A stretch of DNA of 64,000 bases from Deltaproteobacteria bacterium HGW-Deltaproteobacteria-12 (GCA_002840565.1 PHBK01000010.1:58311-122310), one strand, 5' to 3'; positions 8,183 to 18,230 are shown, numbered from the stretch's first letter. Notes: generated by a model from the letters alone, not told the origin. Made by a program: numbers and translations.

Positions 8183-9121
8183 ATGACCAAACCAAGCATT
8201 CTCTTCATGGGAACGCCGGCTTTCGCCCTGCCTGCCCTGGAAATGCTGCATAAAAATGCTTACCCGATTATTGCTGTTGTCACCCAACCGGATCGTCCCG
8301 CGGGAAGGGGACAAAAAGAAATCTCCCCGCCGGTGAAACTGCTCGCCCAAAAATTGAGCCTGCCGGTCCTGCAGCCGGAAAAAATTAAAGATCCTTCATT
8401 TCTGGAAATCTTTCATCAGCTCCAACCGGAAATGGTTGTTGTCGCCGCCTATGGTCAGATTTTACCAAAGGGCATCGTTGATTTCCCGCCTCTGGGATGC
8501 CTGAATATTCACCCATCCCTCTTGCCGGCATACCGCGGCGCGGCCCCGATTAACTGGGCGATTATTCGCGGAGAAAAAAAAACAGGCATCACCATCATGC
8601 TGATGGATGAAGGGATGGATTCGGGCGATATCCTTTTACAGCAGGAAACGTTAATTGATGCCGCAGAAAGCTATGGCCAGTTGCATGGCCGTCTGGCAAT
8701 TCAGGGAGCAGCTTTGCTGATTGCAGCTATCGACCAGGTTTCCGCCGGCAGGGGCTTGCGTAAACCGCAGGACCCCTCCGCAGTGATCTTCGCACCCCGT
8801 TTAAAGAAAGAAACCGGCCGGATTTGCTGGGCCTCCGCTTCCCATGAAATTGTTAATCTTATTCGCGGACTTTGCCCCGAACCTGCCGCCTTCACTTCAC
8901 TTGCCGGCCAGACATTGAAAATTTTTGCCGCTGTTGCTGAAAAGGGCACGGTAAAAGATCCGCCGGGCACAATCGGGGCAAAAACAGATCGCGGACTGGC
9001 AGTTGCCGCTGCTGATGGACATGTCCTGTTACAGGAAATCCAAATAGCCGGCAAAAAAAGAATGCCCGTTGATGATTTTCTGCGCGGCCATCGTTTTAAT
9101 CCCAGGACTATTTTAATCTGA
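8183..9121 (+). CDS. fmt: Methionyl-tRNA formyltransferase
   Basis: 312 residues. The catalytic domain shows FMGTPAFALP at the N-terminus, the folate site CLNIHPSLLPAYRGAAP (Asn and His catalytic residues, about 112-128) and GMDSGDIL supplying the catalytic aspartate near 152. A C-terminal OB-like domain completes the enzyme, which formylates initiator Met-tRNA from 10-formyl-THF. A weak AAGGAAAT ribosome site precedes the ATG. It is followed 99 bp later by rsmB, a common pairing. Confidence 0.96.
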   Translation: MTKPSILFMGTPAFALPALEMLHKNAYPIIAVVTQPDRPAGRGQKEISPPVKLLAQKLSLPVLQPEKIKDPSFLEIFHQLQPEMVVVAAYGQILPKGIVDFPPLGCLNIHPSLLPAYRGAAPINWAIIRGEKKTGITIMLMDEGMDSGDILLQQETLIDAAESYGQLHGRLAIQGAALLIAAIDQVSAGRGLRKPQDPSAVIFAPRLKKETGRICWASASHEIVNLIRGLCPEPAAFTSLAGQTLKIFAAVAEKGTVKDPPGTIGAKTDRGLAVAAADGHVLLQEIQIAGKKRMPVDDFLRGHRFNPRTILI

Positions 9122-9220
9122 AGGGGAGCAGACATGAAAATTATTCCCCGGCCTGTTACTTTCCGATAAAAATAAAATGTTGCCCGCAGGCCGGATAAGT
9201 TTTGCGGACATTGTGGAGAC

Positions 9221-10564
9221 ATGAAAAAAACGATTCGCCATCTGGCGGTAGATATCCTGGATCAGGTTCATAAAGTCAAAGCCTTCGCCGCCCCCCTGCT
9301 TGATGAATGTCTGGATACCCATGAACTGTCAGCCTCAGCTGACGGGCGTTTGCTGACCCATTTGGTCTATGGTGTACTGCGTCAGCGGGGCCATTTGGAC
9401 TGGATATTGGCGAGTCTGTGTCGCGGCAATTGGGATAAAACAGATGAAAGCATCAAGAATACTTTACGCGTCGGCCTGTTTCAGCTTAAATTCAACGACC
9501 GTTTGCCGGTCTTTGCCGTCGTCGATGAAGCGGTTAAAGTTGCCAAGAAGATTGATCCCGCCAAAAGCGGCCTGGTCAATGCTGTTTTAAGAAATTATCT
9601 GCGCCAAGGCAGCAATGTTGAATTCCCGTCAATAGAAAAGCAGCCGGCTGAATTTCTGGCCGCGTTTCATTCTCATCCGCTGTGGCTGATCAACAGCTGG
9701 ATTAAAATGCTGGGGATTGCAGAGACTTCGTCTCTATGCGCCGCGAATAATGAAGTGCCGCCTTTGACTTTAAGAGTCAATACCCGGAAGACTTCCCGGG
9801 ATAAACTTCAGGAAAAGCTTGCATCGGCCGGGTTTAATTCAAGCGAAACACCTTTTTCTCCCGATGGTTTAATCTTAAACAGCCAGGCCTCTCCCATTCA
9901 GAAAACCGGATTTTTTCAGGACGGGTATCTGCGCCTGCAGGATGAAGCTTCGCAACTTATTTCTTATCTGGTAAACCCGCAGAGCTCGGAATCAGTTCTG
10001 GACATTTGTGCCGGCACCGGCGGTAAAACAACACATCTTGCGGCCATTATGAAAAACAGGGGCAGCATTCTGGCCGCCGATTACGACGGAAAAAAAATTG
10101 CCGAGTTAAAAAAAGACACCGCCAGGATGGGTATAACCATTATTGATACGCATGTGGCCGACCTCACGGAGAGGATGCCGGCGCAATTAACAGAAAAATT
10201 CGACTGTGTTCTTGTGGACGCCCCCTGTTCCGGTCTGGGAACATTGCGCCGCAATCCGGAAATTAAATGGCACACAACTGCCGCTGATCTACCCGGCTTT
10301 ACAAAAATCCAGGATGCGGTGCTCCAAAATGCTTCCGCGGCCGTAAAAAAGGGCGGCCGTTTGATTTATTGCACCTGCTCGCCCCTGCCCCAGGAAAATG
10401 AAAATGTTATTCATAATTTCCTCAAACTCAATTCTCGTTTTTCCGTGGCTCCGCCAGCCCGCTCCATCCCTTCCCAACTTATCGATACCAATGGTTATTT
10501 CCGGACTTTCCCCCATTTGCATAATATGGACGGTTTCTTCGCCGTCAGTCTTACCCGCCGATAA
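9221..10564 (+). CDS. rsmB: 16S rRNA (cytosine-967-C5)-methyltransferase
   Basis: 447 residues. An N-terminal NusB-like RNA-binding domain (about 1-145) is fused to a SAM-dependent methyltransferase. Motif I is LDICAGTGGKTTHLA near residue 262, and the two cysteines of m5C RNA methyltransferases sit in DAPCSGLGTLRRNPEIKW and YCTCSPLPQEN. It acts on 16S rRNA during small-subunit assembly. The gene is probably cotranscribed with fmt, and its stop faces a symmetrical AT-rich stem-loop shared with the convergent acyl-CoA dehydrogenase. Confidence 0.95.
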   Translation: MKKTIRHLAVDILDQVHKVKAFAAPLLDECLDTHELSASADGRLLTHLVYGVLRQRGHLDWILASLCRGNWDKTDESIKNTLRVGLFQLKFNDRLPVFAVVDEAVKVAKKIDPAKSGLVNAVLRNYLRQGSNVEFPSIEKQPAEFLAAFHSHPLWLINSWIKMLGIAETSSLCAANNEVPPLTLRVNTRKTSRDKLQEKLASAGFNSSETPFSPDGLILNSQASPIQKTGFFQDGYLRLQDEASQLISYLVNPQSSESVLDICAGTGGKTTHLAAIMKNRGSILAADYDGKKIAELKKDTARMGITIIDTHVADLTERMPAQLTEKFDCVLVDAPCSGLGTLRRNPEIKWHTTAADLPGFTKIQDAVLQNASAAVKKGGRLIYCTCSPLPQENENVIHNFLKLNSRFSVAPPARSIPSQLIDTNGYFRTFPHLHNMDGFFAVSLTRR

Positions 10565-10566
10565 TT

Positions 10567-10599
10567 AAAATGCATTAATTTTTTCAATCACTGCATTTT
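10567..10599. terminator. Possible bidirectional terminator
   Basis: AAAATGCA and TGCATTTT form an 8-bp stem around a 17-nt AT-rich loop, between the convergent ends of rsmB and the acyl-CoA dehydrogenase. The stem is AT-rich, so its strength is doubtful. Confidence 0.4.
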
Positions 10600-11848
10600 A
10601 TTCATAAATAATCTCATCTTCTGCTGCCGATTCCAGGGCGTCCGCAGTAAAATTGCGTGCGCCGAGTTCCCGTCTTTGCTGATATTCGCGATACCACTCA
10701 TGGGCAATAATCATCGACATGACCTCGCTTGTTCCCGTCCAGATGGAGGCAAGCCGGACATCGCGATATATCCTCTCCAGCGGCAGAACATTGGTATAGC
10801 CGATGCCGCCGACAACCTGCATCGAATTGTGGACTATCTTCTGGCAGGATTCCGTGATGAATTTTTTGCTCTCCGAAATCATCCGACGGACTCGCTCCAT
10901 GCCGATGCCCGCATCGACGGCGCGGGCAGTGGCATATGCCATTGCCCGGGAAGCATCGAGCAGTGTCGCAGCTTCGGCAATCTGGAAGCTCACTCCCTGG
11001 AAGGAACTGATCTTCTGTCCAAACGCCCTGCGTCGTGTCGTATAATGCGTTGCCACGTCCAGCGCCACCCGCGCCGTTCCAATGGTCATGGCTGCCGTTC
11101 CCAGCCTCTCAGGGATCATCATGGTTTCAAAAACGGCATGGGCGCCGTTAACCTGGCCGAGAACATTTTCCTTGGGAATAACGGCATCCTTAAACACGAG
11201 CCGGGCCGTACCGCCGCCCCGGCATCCCATAAGCCCATACAGGTACTTGGTTTCCACCCCCGGCCCCCTGTCCACAATGAAACAGGTTATGGCCTTCTGC
11301 GGCTTCGCTTCCGGGCGTGTGTCCGTGCGCGCATAGACAAGGAAATAATCGGCCCCTTCGCCGCCGACGATGAAACGTTTCTGCCCGTTTAAAAGAAAGT
11401 GGTCCCCCCGATCAACGGCGGTTGTCGTCGCGCCAAAGAAGTCCGAACCGCCTCTCGGTTCCGTCAAACATTCCGCGGCAAAGATATCGCCCCGAAGAAG
11501 AGGCCTTACATACTTCTCCTTCTGCTCGGTGGTGCCATGCAGAATAATCGCATCACAGACAAGATCGGCGCCGACACCGAACACGCAGGCAATTTCGTAT
11601 CCCAGGGTTCCGATCTCCTCGACAGCCATGCAGTTTGCCACCCAATCCATGCCTCTGCCACCCCACTCCCGGGGATGCCGGCATCCGAGAAGATTGCGGC
11701 GCGCCGCTTCTTTGAGAAGTTCCTTTGGAAACTTGATAATATCGGCATCCATATCCAGAATCGTCTGCCGGGGAACCCACCCAACGAAATCCTTTATTTC
11801 TTCTTTTAATGCCAGCTGCTCTGCCGAGAGCAAATAATCAAATGACAT
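10598..11848 (-). CDS. Acyl-CoA dehydrogenase
   Basis: 416 residues with all three ACAD regions: N-terminal helical domain (about 1-120), beta domain with FAAECLTEPRGGSDF, and C-terminal four-helix domain with the FAD/dimer motif RRRAFGQKISSFQ and QVVGGIGYTN. It should oxidise an acyl-CoA to enoyl-CoA with electrons to ETF. Where SCAD/MCAD-type enzymes carry the catalytic Glu (YEGT) this protein has WTGT. A glutamate is present in MIPERLG (residue 247), the position used by isovaleryl- and long-chain enzymes, so an IVD/LCAD-like active site is expected. The gene is monocistronic; substrate unknown. Confidence 0.92.
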   Translation of the reverse strand: MSFDYLLSAEQLALKEEIKDFVGWVPRQTILDMDADIIKFPKELLKEAARRNLLGCRHPREWGGRGMDWVANCMAVEEIGTLGYEIACVFGVGADLVCDAIILHGTTEQKEKYVRPLLRGDIFAAECLTEPRGGSDFFGATTTAVDRGDHFLLNGQKRFIVGGEGADYFLVYARTDTRPEAKPQKAITCFIVDRGPGVETKYLYGLMGCRGGGTARLVFKDAVIPKENVLGQVNGAHAVFETMMIPERLGTAAMTIGTARVALDVATHYTTRRRAFGQKISSFQGVSFQIAEAATLLDASRAMAYATARAVDAGIGMERVRRMISESKKFITESCQKIVHNSMQVVGGIGYTNVLPLERIYRDVRLASIWTGTSEVMSMIIAHEWYREYQQRRELGARNFTADALESAAEDEIIYE

Positions 11849-12134
11849 GATCGTTTCTCCTCTATTGGATTTATTTTTATTGAATTATATCTGTAGTGGC
11901 CGCCAGAAAAAAGTATTGAGACTGCAATGTGTGCCGCTGTCTTTTATGCTGCTTCTCCACAGCACCTGCACGCGATATTTGAAGCATAACAGTAGTTTAA
12001 AATATTTCATTTAGTTTTTCAAGGTAATTAGGAGATGTGCGCCCTTCAGCCTCCTTCCTTCCCTGCCGGATTTAAATTGACGAAAGAAACTAAATAATGC
12101 TAAGCAGAAAAATTAATATAAGGGGAAATTTACC

Positions 12135-12764
12135 ATGTTTATTAAACAAATGCAGGTAGGCCAGATGGCCGTTTTTGCTTATTTGATCGGAGATACCGTA
12201 ACCGGTGATGCTTTGGTTATTGATCCTGCCGACAATGTCAGCCAAATTATCAATGAGGCCAAAAACCATAAACTCAGCATCAACTCCATTGTCAACACCC
12301 ATGGACATGTTGACCATATTGGCGGCAATGCCGAGATGAAAAAACTCACCGGTGCGAAAATTGTCGTTCATGAAGAAGATGCTGTGATGCTGACATCCAC
12401 TCCGCCGATGATGCTGAAAATGTTTGGCGCCAAACAATCTCCCCCCCCGGACCGTTTGGTTAAAGACAGTGAAATAATCGAAGTAGGCAATCTGTCCCTT
12501 AAAGTCATTCATACGCCAGGACATTCCCCGGGCGGAATAAGTCTTTATACACCGGGGTTTGTCTTTACCGGTGATACGCTCTTTGTTGAGGCTGTCGGCA
12601 GAACTGATTTGCCGGGCGGATCCTGGCAGATAATGTACAGTTCCATTCAGCAAAAGCTGTTCATTCTCCCGGACGATACCAAAGTAATGCCGGGACATAA
12701 TTACGGCAGGACCCCGACTTCAACAATCGGCCATGAAAAAAAGTACAATCCATCAATCAGATGA
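12135..12764 (+). CDS. MBL-fold metallo-hydrolase (glyoxalase II-like)
   Basis: 209 residues. The dinuclear metal site shows as THGHVDHIGG (HxHxDH, near residue 55), HTPGHSPGGISLY, FTGDTLF (bridging Asp) and the terminal PGHNYG histidine. This is the short YcbL-like type without the C-terminal helical domain of true glyoxalase II, so hydroxyacyl-thioester hydrolysis is likely but the natural thiol is unknown. It lies just before purC, whose ribosome site overlaps its end. Confidence 0.85.
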   Translation: MFIKQMQVGQMAVFAYLIGDTVTGDALVIDPADNVSQIINEAKNHKLSINSIVNTHGHVDHIGGNAEMKKLTGAKIVVHEEDAVMLTSTPPMMLKMFGAKQSPPPDRLVKDSEIIEVGNLSLKVIHTPGHSPGGISLYTPGFVFTGDTLFVEAVGRTDLPGGSWQIMYSSIQQKLFILPDDTKVMPGHNYGRTPTSTIGHEKKYNPSIR

Positions 12765-12780
12765 CAGGAGAGAACGAATT

Positions 12781-13662
12781 ATGGAAAAAGGTCTACAAAA
12801 AACTGACTTTGCTAAATTAAACTTTATCAGCCGCGGCAAGGTTCGCGATATTTACTCTGTCGGAAATTATTTATTAATTATCGCGACCGACCGCATCTCG
12901 GCATTCGATGTCATCATGCCCAACCCGATCCCCGGCAAGGGGATAATTTTAAACCGGATGTCTTCTTTCTGGTTTTCCAAAATGACAGACATCGTCAACA
13001 ATCACCTGATCTCAATTAATCCGGCAGATTTTCCTGATGAGTGCGCACCTTACCGCGAAAGTCTGGAGGGCCGGAGCATGCTGGTAAAAAAAGCCAACCC
13101 GCTGCCCGTAGAATGTATTGTGCGGGGCTATTTAAGCGGTTCCGGATGGAAAGACTATCAAAAAAACAAAACGATCTCCGGTATTAAGCTGCCTGAGGGG
13201 CTGCGGGAATCCTCGAAGCTCCCCGAGCCTATTTTTACACCCACCACCAAAGCACCGGAAGGAGAGCATGATACCGCCATAACAAAAAGAGAAATGGAGG
13301 ATATCATCGGGAAAGAACTCACCAATAATATTATTAAAATCAGCTTGGCCGTTTATGAACGGGCGGCAAAAATGGCACAAAATGCCGGCATCATCATTGC
13401 TGACACCAAAATGGAATTCGGCCTGCTGGGCGAGGAATTAATACTGATTGACGAGCTGCTGACACCGGATTCATCGCGCTTCTGGCCCAGTGCCGGCTAC
13501 GAAGAAGGCCGCCCGCAAAAAAGTTATGATAAACAATTTCTCAGAGATTATTTACTTTCCATTAAATGGAATCAAAAACCGCCGGCACCGGAACTGCCGC
13601 CGGATATTATCGAAAATACCAAGAACAAATACGCTGAAGCCTTAAAACTTTTGGTGGAATAA
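12781..13662 (+). CDS. purC: Phosphoribosylaminoimidazole-succinocarboxamide synthase
   Basis: About 293 residues from the ATG at 12781; the frame extends 48 bp upstream but AGGAGAG at 12764-12770 supports this start. SAICAR synthetase motifs are visible: the ATP-binding GKVRDIYSV, ATDRISAFDVI, VECIVRGYLSGSGWK and IADTKMEFG. It condenses CAIR with aspartate in purine biosynthesis. The start lies 16 bp after the stop of the hydrolase gene. Length suits the longer bacterial/eukaryote-like class. Confidence 0.95.
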   Translation: MEKGLQKTDFAKLNFISRGKVRDIYSVGNYLLIIATDRISAFDVIMPNPIPGKGIILNRMSSFWFSKMTDIVNNHLISINPADFPDECAPYRESLEGRSMLVKKANPLPVECIVRGYLSGSGWKDYQKNKTISGIKLPEGLRESSKLPEPIFTPTTKAPEGEHDTAITKREMEDIIGKELTNNIIKISLAVYERAAKMAQNAGIIIADTKMEFGLLGEELILIDELLTPDSSRFWPSAGYEEGRPQKSYDKQFLRDYLLSIKWNQKPPAPELPPDIIENTKNKYAEALKLLVE

Positions 13663-13736
13663 GCCGGAGACCCAGAAAATAAATTGATTGCTCGACGGGC
13701 AAACCGGCGAGCTTCTACAGGGAGGCAAGATTGATT

Positions 13737-14129
13737 ATGCGAAAGTTACCTGATTACCGGCAAAAACAAAAGATTTTATATAGCGATCATCATGATCCGG
13801 AAACATTTAAGGATTACGGGGACCTTTTTTTTGCCGAAGGCAATTTCTCCGACGCTCTTGATTTCTATGCAAAAGCAAATTTCCCCGAAGGGTTGCAAAA
13901 AATAAAGAATACCGCCGTCGAAAAAGGAGATGTAATGCTTTTTGGGCTGGCCGCCAAAGCCCTCAATATGGAATTGAAAACCGCCGACTGGGAAAATATC
14001 GGACGAATCGCTATGGATTTAAAGAAATATATCTTTGCCCGGCATGCTCTGGAAAAAGCAAATAATGCAGAAATGCTCAGTTCTCTGGCGAAAAAAATGG
14101 AAGCGGAGGAACACGAGAAAATCTCATGA
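13737..14129 (+). CDS. Small helical (TPR-like) protein upstream of dnaJ
   Basis: About 130 residues, predicted helical, with repeated-looking pairs such as [20 protein letters not shown] and a later [12 protein letters not shown] segment that fit one to two TPR-like hairpins. A TTG at 13731 is an alternative start; GGAGG lies at 13721-13725. Its last four bases overlap the ATG of dnaJ (ATGA), implying translational coupling and a chaperone-linked role, which is inference. No named family recognised. Confidence 0.7.
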   Translation: MRKLPDYRQKQKILYSDHHDPETFKDYGDLFFAEGNFSDALDFYAKANFPEGLQKIKNTAVEKGDVMLFGLAAKALNMELKTADWENIGRIAMDLKKYIFARHALEKANNAEMLSSLAKKMEAEEHEKIS

Positions 14130-15187
14130 CAAAGAAGGATTACTATGAAATTCTGGGCGTAGATCGAACAGCCTCAGATGAAGAATTAAAAAAGAATTAC
14201 CGTAAAATAGCCATGCAATGTCATCCGGACAGAAATCCAGGGGATAAAAAAGCGGAGGAGCGCTTCAAAGAAGCAGCAGAAGCTTACGAAGTGCTTAGTG
14301 ACAGGCAAAAGAGAGAAATATATAATCAGTACGGCCATGAAGGTTTAAGCAGCACCGGCTTCCAGGGATTCAGCGGGTTTGATGATGTTTTTTCCCATTT
14401 CAGCGGTATTTTCGAAGAAGCATTCGGGTTTGGCAATACTCGCGGCAGATCTCGTTCCCGGGCCCGGGCCGGCGCTGATTTACGCTATGATCTGAAGATT
14501 TCATTTCATGATGCTGCTTTTGGCCTGACGACGACGATTGATCTGGAAAAACTCGCCACCTGCCGTGATTGTGACGGGACAGGCGCAGCTCCGGGCACAA
14601 AACCGGAAACATGCCGCACCTGCCAGGGCCGTGGTCAGGTGCTGCAGTCCAGCGGATTATTCACGATCAGCTCTACCTGCCCCCATTGCGGTGGTCACGG
14701 CAGGATGATTTCCAAACCATGCAAGAACTGCCGCGGTCAGGGAAAAGAAAGAATAAAGAAGAATGTTCAATTGAAAATCCCGGCGGGTGTAGATACAGGC
14801 TCACGCCTGCGGCTGCGCGGCGAAGGTGAAGCCGGTGAACAAGGCGGTCCTGACGGCGATCTGTATGTATTTTTAAGCGTTGAAGAACATGATTTTTTTG
14901 TCCGCTCTGACGATGACATCCATTGCCGCATCCCCATTTCTTTTACTCAGGCGGCATTGGGGACAGTTATAGAAGTTCCCACACTGCAAGAAAAAGAAAA
15001 AATTAAAATTCCCAAAGGCACGCAAAACGGCAATACTTTGCGGTTGAAGGGCAAAGGCATACCTCACCTTCGCGGCTATGGCCGCGGTGATCAGATCATT
15101 GAAATATTCGTGCAAACGCCTGTAAACCTCAATCGGAAACAGGAAGACCTGTTAAGGGAATTCGAAAAGATCAGTTCGCATGCCTGA
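14126..15187 (+). CDS. dnaJ: Chaperone DnaJ
   Basis: 353 residues. The J domain (1-70) contains the HPD tripeptide in [11 protein letters not shown]-rich linker follows, then the zinc-finger domain with four CxxCxGxG-type repeats ([32 protein letters not shown]) and two C-terminal beta domains. It stimulates DnaK ATPase and presents unfolded substrates. No dnaK or grpE is adjacent, so this may be one of several DnaJ copies. The linker is shorter than in E. coli DnaJ, giving a slightly short protein. Confidence 0.94.
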   Translation: MTKKDYYEILGVDRTASDEELKKNYRKIAMQCHPDRNPGDKKAEERFKEAAEAYEVLSDRQKREIYNQYGHEGLSSTGFQGFSGFDDVFSHFSGIFEEAFGFGNTRGRSRSRARAGADLRYDLKISFHDAAFGLTTTIDLEKLATCRDCDGTGAAPGTKPETCRTCQGRGQVLQSSGLFTISSTCPHCGGHGRMISKPCKNCRGQGKERIKKNVQLKIPAGVDTGSRLRLRGEGEAGEQGGPDGDLYVFLSVEEHDFFVRSDDDIHCRIPISFTQAALGTVIEVPTLQEKEKIKIPKGTQNGNTLRLKGKGIPHLRGYGRGDQIIEIFVQTPVNLNRKQEDLLREFEKISSHA

Positions 15188-15276
15188 GGTTTAATTATCT
15201 TTTTAGACAATTGGTGTTGCAATAACAGCGAACTTATGATTAAAATTTATCACCGAATAAAACTGGAGGAAGAAAC

Positions 15277-15678
15277 ATGAAAAGAAATAATACGCTGATA
15301 GTTACATTGCTGCTCGCCGCTTTTCTTTTTTCCGGTTGTACCGCGCTTGTTATCGGCGGAGCAGCAGTTGGCGCCAGCACGGGAACATTCTTTTATGTCA
15401 ACGGTGAATTAAAGACGGACTATTATTCATCTTTCGACAAAGTCTGGAATGCCTGCGAAAAGACTGTAGCCGATATGCGCGGCATTCAAGTTGTTCCCGC
15501 TAAAGAAATCGCCCAGGGGAAAATTACAACGCTCATCAATGATGAAAAAGTGCAATTCGATGTGTCATATAAATCTAAAAATTTAACTATGGTTGCCATT
15601 CGTGTGGGGCTTATCGGCAATAAATTGTCCTCTCAGCTACTGCACGATAAAATTGCCGAACACCTGGCCAAAAATTAA
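15277..15678 (+). CDS. DUF3568-family lipoprotein
   Basis: 133 residues with a lipoprotein signal peptide: basic start, hydrophobic core and lipobox FSGC with the acylated Cys near residue 21. The mature part begins with a glycine/alanine-rich membrane-like stretch (VIGGAAVGAS) and then the FFYVNGELKTDYYSSFDKVW block typical of DUF3568. Function is unknown. GGAGGAA precedes the ATG. Confidence 0.85.
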   Translation: MKRNNTLIVTLLLAAFLFSGCTALVIGGAAVGASTGTFFYVNGELKTDYYSSFDKVWNACEKTVADMRGIQVVPAKEIAQGKITTLINDEKVQFDVSYKSKNLTMVAIRVGLIGNKLSSQLLHDKIAEHLAKN

Positions 15679-15752
15679 TGTTCGTTAAAAACAGGACCTG
15701 GGCCGGGTAATTATTCCATTAACAAATCAATGATGATACCGCGGCGGCTAGA

Positions 15753-16757
15753 ATGAATAAAAAAGTTATCTTAGGTATCATCATCAGTGCGGTTTTGGTC
15801 TATTTGTCGGTAAGAGGAATCAATTTCCCGGATATTGTCCGGGACTTCAAAAAAATCCAGTTAAGCTATGTTGTACTTTTCATAATTGTTGCGATTTTCA
15901 TGCAATGGCTGCGTTCCTACCGCTGGGGCGTCATTTTGCAGCCGCTGGAAAAAATCGATCAGCTTTCGCTTTTTTCCGTCAGCTCTGTAGGATTTTTAGC
16001 CATAGCCGCCATCCCTGCCCGTATTGGAGAACTGGCCAGGCCATATCTTATTGCCAAGAAAAGCACGATCAAGATGTCTTCGGCGCTGGGAACGATATTA
16101 GTGGAAAGAGTATTGGACAGCTTTTCCGTTTTGACCATTGCCGTTATCGTCCTGCTCCTCACTGACCTGCCTTCCTGGATGATTAAATCAAGTGTACTCC
16201 TCTTCCTGATGACGCTGGCTTTGTTTTGCTGCATTGTCGGTCTGATCTGGCGCCGAGAAAAAGCCTTAGAGATTCTCAATCGAGTTTTGGCCAAGTTGCC
16301 GGGGAAATTTGCCAATAAAATTGACGAAATAATCCATCGCTTTATTGACGGCTTTCAAATTATTGTCAATATCAAGCTTCTGATTTATCTGTTTTTTCTT
16401 TCTGCTTTAGTCTGGCTTTTAGATGTTTTAGCAATTTACATTTTATTGAAGGCATTTGGTTTTACATTACCGGTAATGGCCTCCTTTGTGGTCATGATAA
16501 TTCTTATTGTCGGCATTGCCGTTCCCACAGCGCCTGGCTTTATCGGCAGTTGGCATTTCAGCTGTATTTTAGCCCTGGGACTATTCGGCGTGGCTAAACC
16601 TGAAGCATTTTCCTTTGCCGTTGTTTATCACTTTTTATCCATGGTTATAGTGGCTGTGTTGGGGGTCATTTTTCTGCCCTTCAATAAATTTTCCATATCC
16701 GACATGAAAAAACAGATGGGAAATGATCAGGGTATTAGACCGCAAGCGGAAGGCTGA
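15753..16757 (+). CDS. Flippase-like integral membrane protein (LPG synthase TM / UPF0104)
   Basis: 334 residues with about eight membrane segments; the conserved RSYRWGVIL, GFLAIAAIPARIGELARP and VERVLDSFSV blocks identify the lysylphosphatidylglycerol synthase TM-region superfamily. Without the MprF synthetase domain, such proteins are thought to move lipids or glycolipids across the inner membrane. The stop codon TGA is part of a heptad unit (GGCTGAA), and the C-terminal residues QAEG are partly encoded by the repeat. Confidence 0.85.
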   Translation: MNKKVILGIIISAVLVYLSVRGINFPDIVRDFKKIQLSYVVLFIIVAIFMQWLRSYRWGVILQPLEKIDQLSLFSVSSVGFLAIAAIPARIGELARPYLIAKKSTIKMSSALGTILVERVLDSFSVLTIAVIVLLLTDLPSWMIKSSVLLFLMTLALFCCIVGLIWRREKALEILNRVLAKLPGKFANKIDEIIHRFIDGFQIIVNIKLLIYLFFLSALVWLLDVLAIYILLKAFGFTLPVMASFVVMIILIVGIAVPTAPGFIGSWHFSCILALGLFGVAKPEAFSFAVVYHFLSMVIVAVLGVIFLPFNKFSISDMKKQMGNDQGIRPQAEG

Positions 16758-16816
16758 AAGCAACGCTGTGCATAAACCATCTTATTTGCACCTTCAGTCG
16801 CTTCGGCCTTCAGTCT
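16746..16816. repeat. Degenerate heptad array (GGCTGAA / CTTCAGT type), inverted halves
   Basis: GGAAGGCTGAAAG on the left is mirrored by CCTTCAGTCGCTTCGGCCTTCAGTCT (16791-16816), the same heptad family as around the four-helix gene at 1926. The array lies between convergent genes and contains both their stop codons. The inverted halves could form a hairpin that also serves as terminator. Confidence 0.65.
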
Positions 16817-18189
16817 AATTCTTTCGTTGCTACTTTCAGGCTCTTGAGCTTTTTATGCAGATTACTGCGCTCCAAGCCAATCGCCTCGGCTGTTTTTGAA
16901 ATATTCCCCTCATTTTCTTCCAGTTTTTTTATAATAAATTGTCTTTCAAAATCCATCCTGGCATCCCGCAATGAATCGGCAGACTGAGCAGGTGCAGGCT
17001 GAACTGCGGCTGTTTCGCTGCTGTCAGCCCTGGCATTAAGAGTCGGGATGTCAGTCGCCGTTATTTCGTTGCCCGGAGTTAGAATGATCAACCTTTCCAC
17101 AATGTTCTTCAGCTCACGGACATTACCGGGCCAGTCATGCTGCATAAGCAAATCAATTGCATTGTCAGTCAGAACCTTTTTGGGCTGACCCTCCTTGAGG
17201 GCGAAATCGAGCAGGAATCTTTCCGCTAAAGGCCTGATATCTTCTTTTCTTTCACGCAAGGTTGGTACCTGCAGGGGAATGACGTGCAACCGGTAATAAA
17301 GATCCTGCCGGAAGCGTCCCGCCTCCATTTCTTTTTCCAAATCCTTATTGGTAGCAGCCAAAACCCGGACATCCATATCAATTAATTTGTTGCCGCCCAC
17401 CCGTTCAAATTTCTTTTCCTGAAGAATGCGGAGAATTTTGGCCTGAGCCTTCAGGCTCATATCGGCCACTTCATCAAGAAAAATCGTCCCTTCATGTGCC
17501 AGATCGAATTTGCCGCGCTTTTTTTCTGTTGCTCCGGTAAACGCACCCTTCTCATGGCCGAACAATTCACTTTCAATAAGCTCTTCCGGTATCGCAGCAC
17601 AGTTTACTTCGACGATGGGCTTATGCGACCTGTGACTCAGATGATGAATAGATCGCGCCACCAGCTCCTTGCCGGTACCATTCTCTCCCATGATTAAAAT
17701 CCAGGCATTGGTCGGCGCAACAATACTGATAATTTCCTTGAGCTCGTTTATTATCTGACTACTGCCGGTCAACTCGTATTGATGAGAGACTTTCTGTTTC
17801 AATAATACGTTTTCTTCTTCCAGACGGATGACATTGAGCGCATTATTGACCAGGATAATTACCTTATCGAGAGACAGCGGCTTTTCAATAAAATCAAAAG
17901 CTCCGAGTTTGGTGGCTTTCACGGCAGTTTCAATAGTGCCGTGGCCGGACATCATGATCACCAGAATATTGGGATGCGCCGCTTTGATGGCCTTCAGAGT
18001 TTCCAGACCATCTATTCCGGGAAGCCAGATATCGAGCAGCACCAGCTGAGGCAATTCGATGTCCACGCTTTTTAATGCCTCTTCGCCGGAGCCTGCAACC
18101 AGTACCTGATAGCCTTCATCTTTCAAAATAGCGCTCAAAGACTGGCAAATACTGATTTCATCATCAACCACAAGAATTGTTTCATTCAT
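16810..18189 (-). CDS. ntrX: Sigma54-dependent response regulator, NtrX-like
   Basis: 459 residues. Receiver domain (about 1-120) with phospho-acceptor Asp in LVLLDIWLPG; AAA+ domain with Walker A GENGTGKE, the sigma54 contact loop GAFTGA and FLDEVADM; C-terminal Fis-type helix-turn-helix (NISKTAEAIGLERSNLHKKL). It activates sigma54 promoters when phosphorylated by the adjacent NtrY-like kinase, 41 bp upstream in the operon. NtrYX systems govern nitrogen, redox or envelope responses; the local link to DUF4390 and lpxC hints at the envelope. The TGA stop falls in a heptad repeat. Confidence 0.92.
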   Translation of the reverse strand: MNETILVVDDEISICQSLSAILKDEGYQVLVAGSGEEALKSVDIELPQLVLLDIWLPGIDGLETLKAIKAAHPNILVIMMSGHGTIETAVKATKLGAFDFIEKPLSLDKVIILVNNALNVIRLEEENVLLKQKVSHQYELTGSSQIINELKEIISIVAPTNAWILIMGENGTGKELVARSIHHLSHRSHKPIVEVNCAAIPEELIESELFGHEKGAFTGATEKKRGKFDLAHEGTIFLDEVADMSLKAQAKILRILQEKKFERVGGNKLIDMDVRVLAATNKDLEKEMEAGRFRQDLYYRLHVIPLQVPTLRERKEDIRPLAERFLLDFALKEGQPKKVLTDNAIDLLMQHDWPGNVRELKNIVERLIILTPGNEITATDIPTLNARADSSETAAVQPAPAQSADSLRDARMDFERQFIIKKLEENEGNISKTAEAIGLERSNLHKKLKSLKVATKELD

Positions 18190-18230
18190 AATTGCTGTTT
18201 CACTTCACCTCTAATACTATATTTTTTACA

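Noticed and set aside
9134..9169. 11-codon ORF between fmt and rsmB
   Set aside because: Too short, no family, probably leader sequence.
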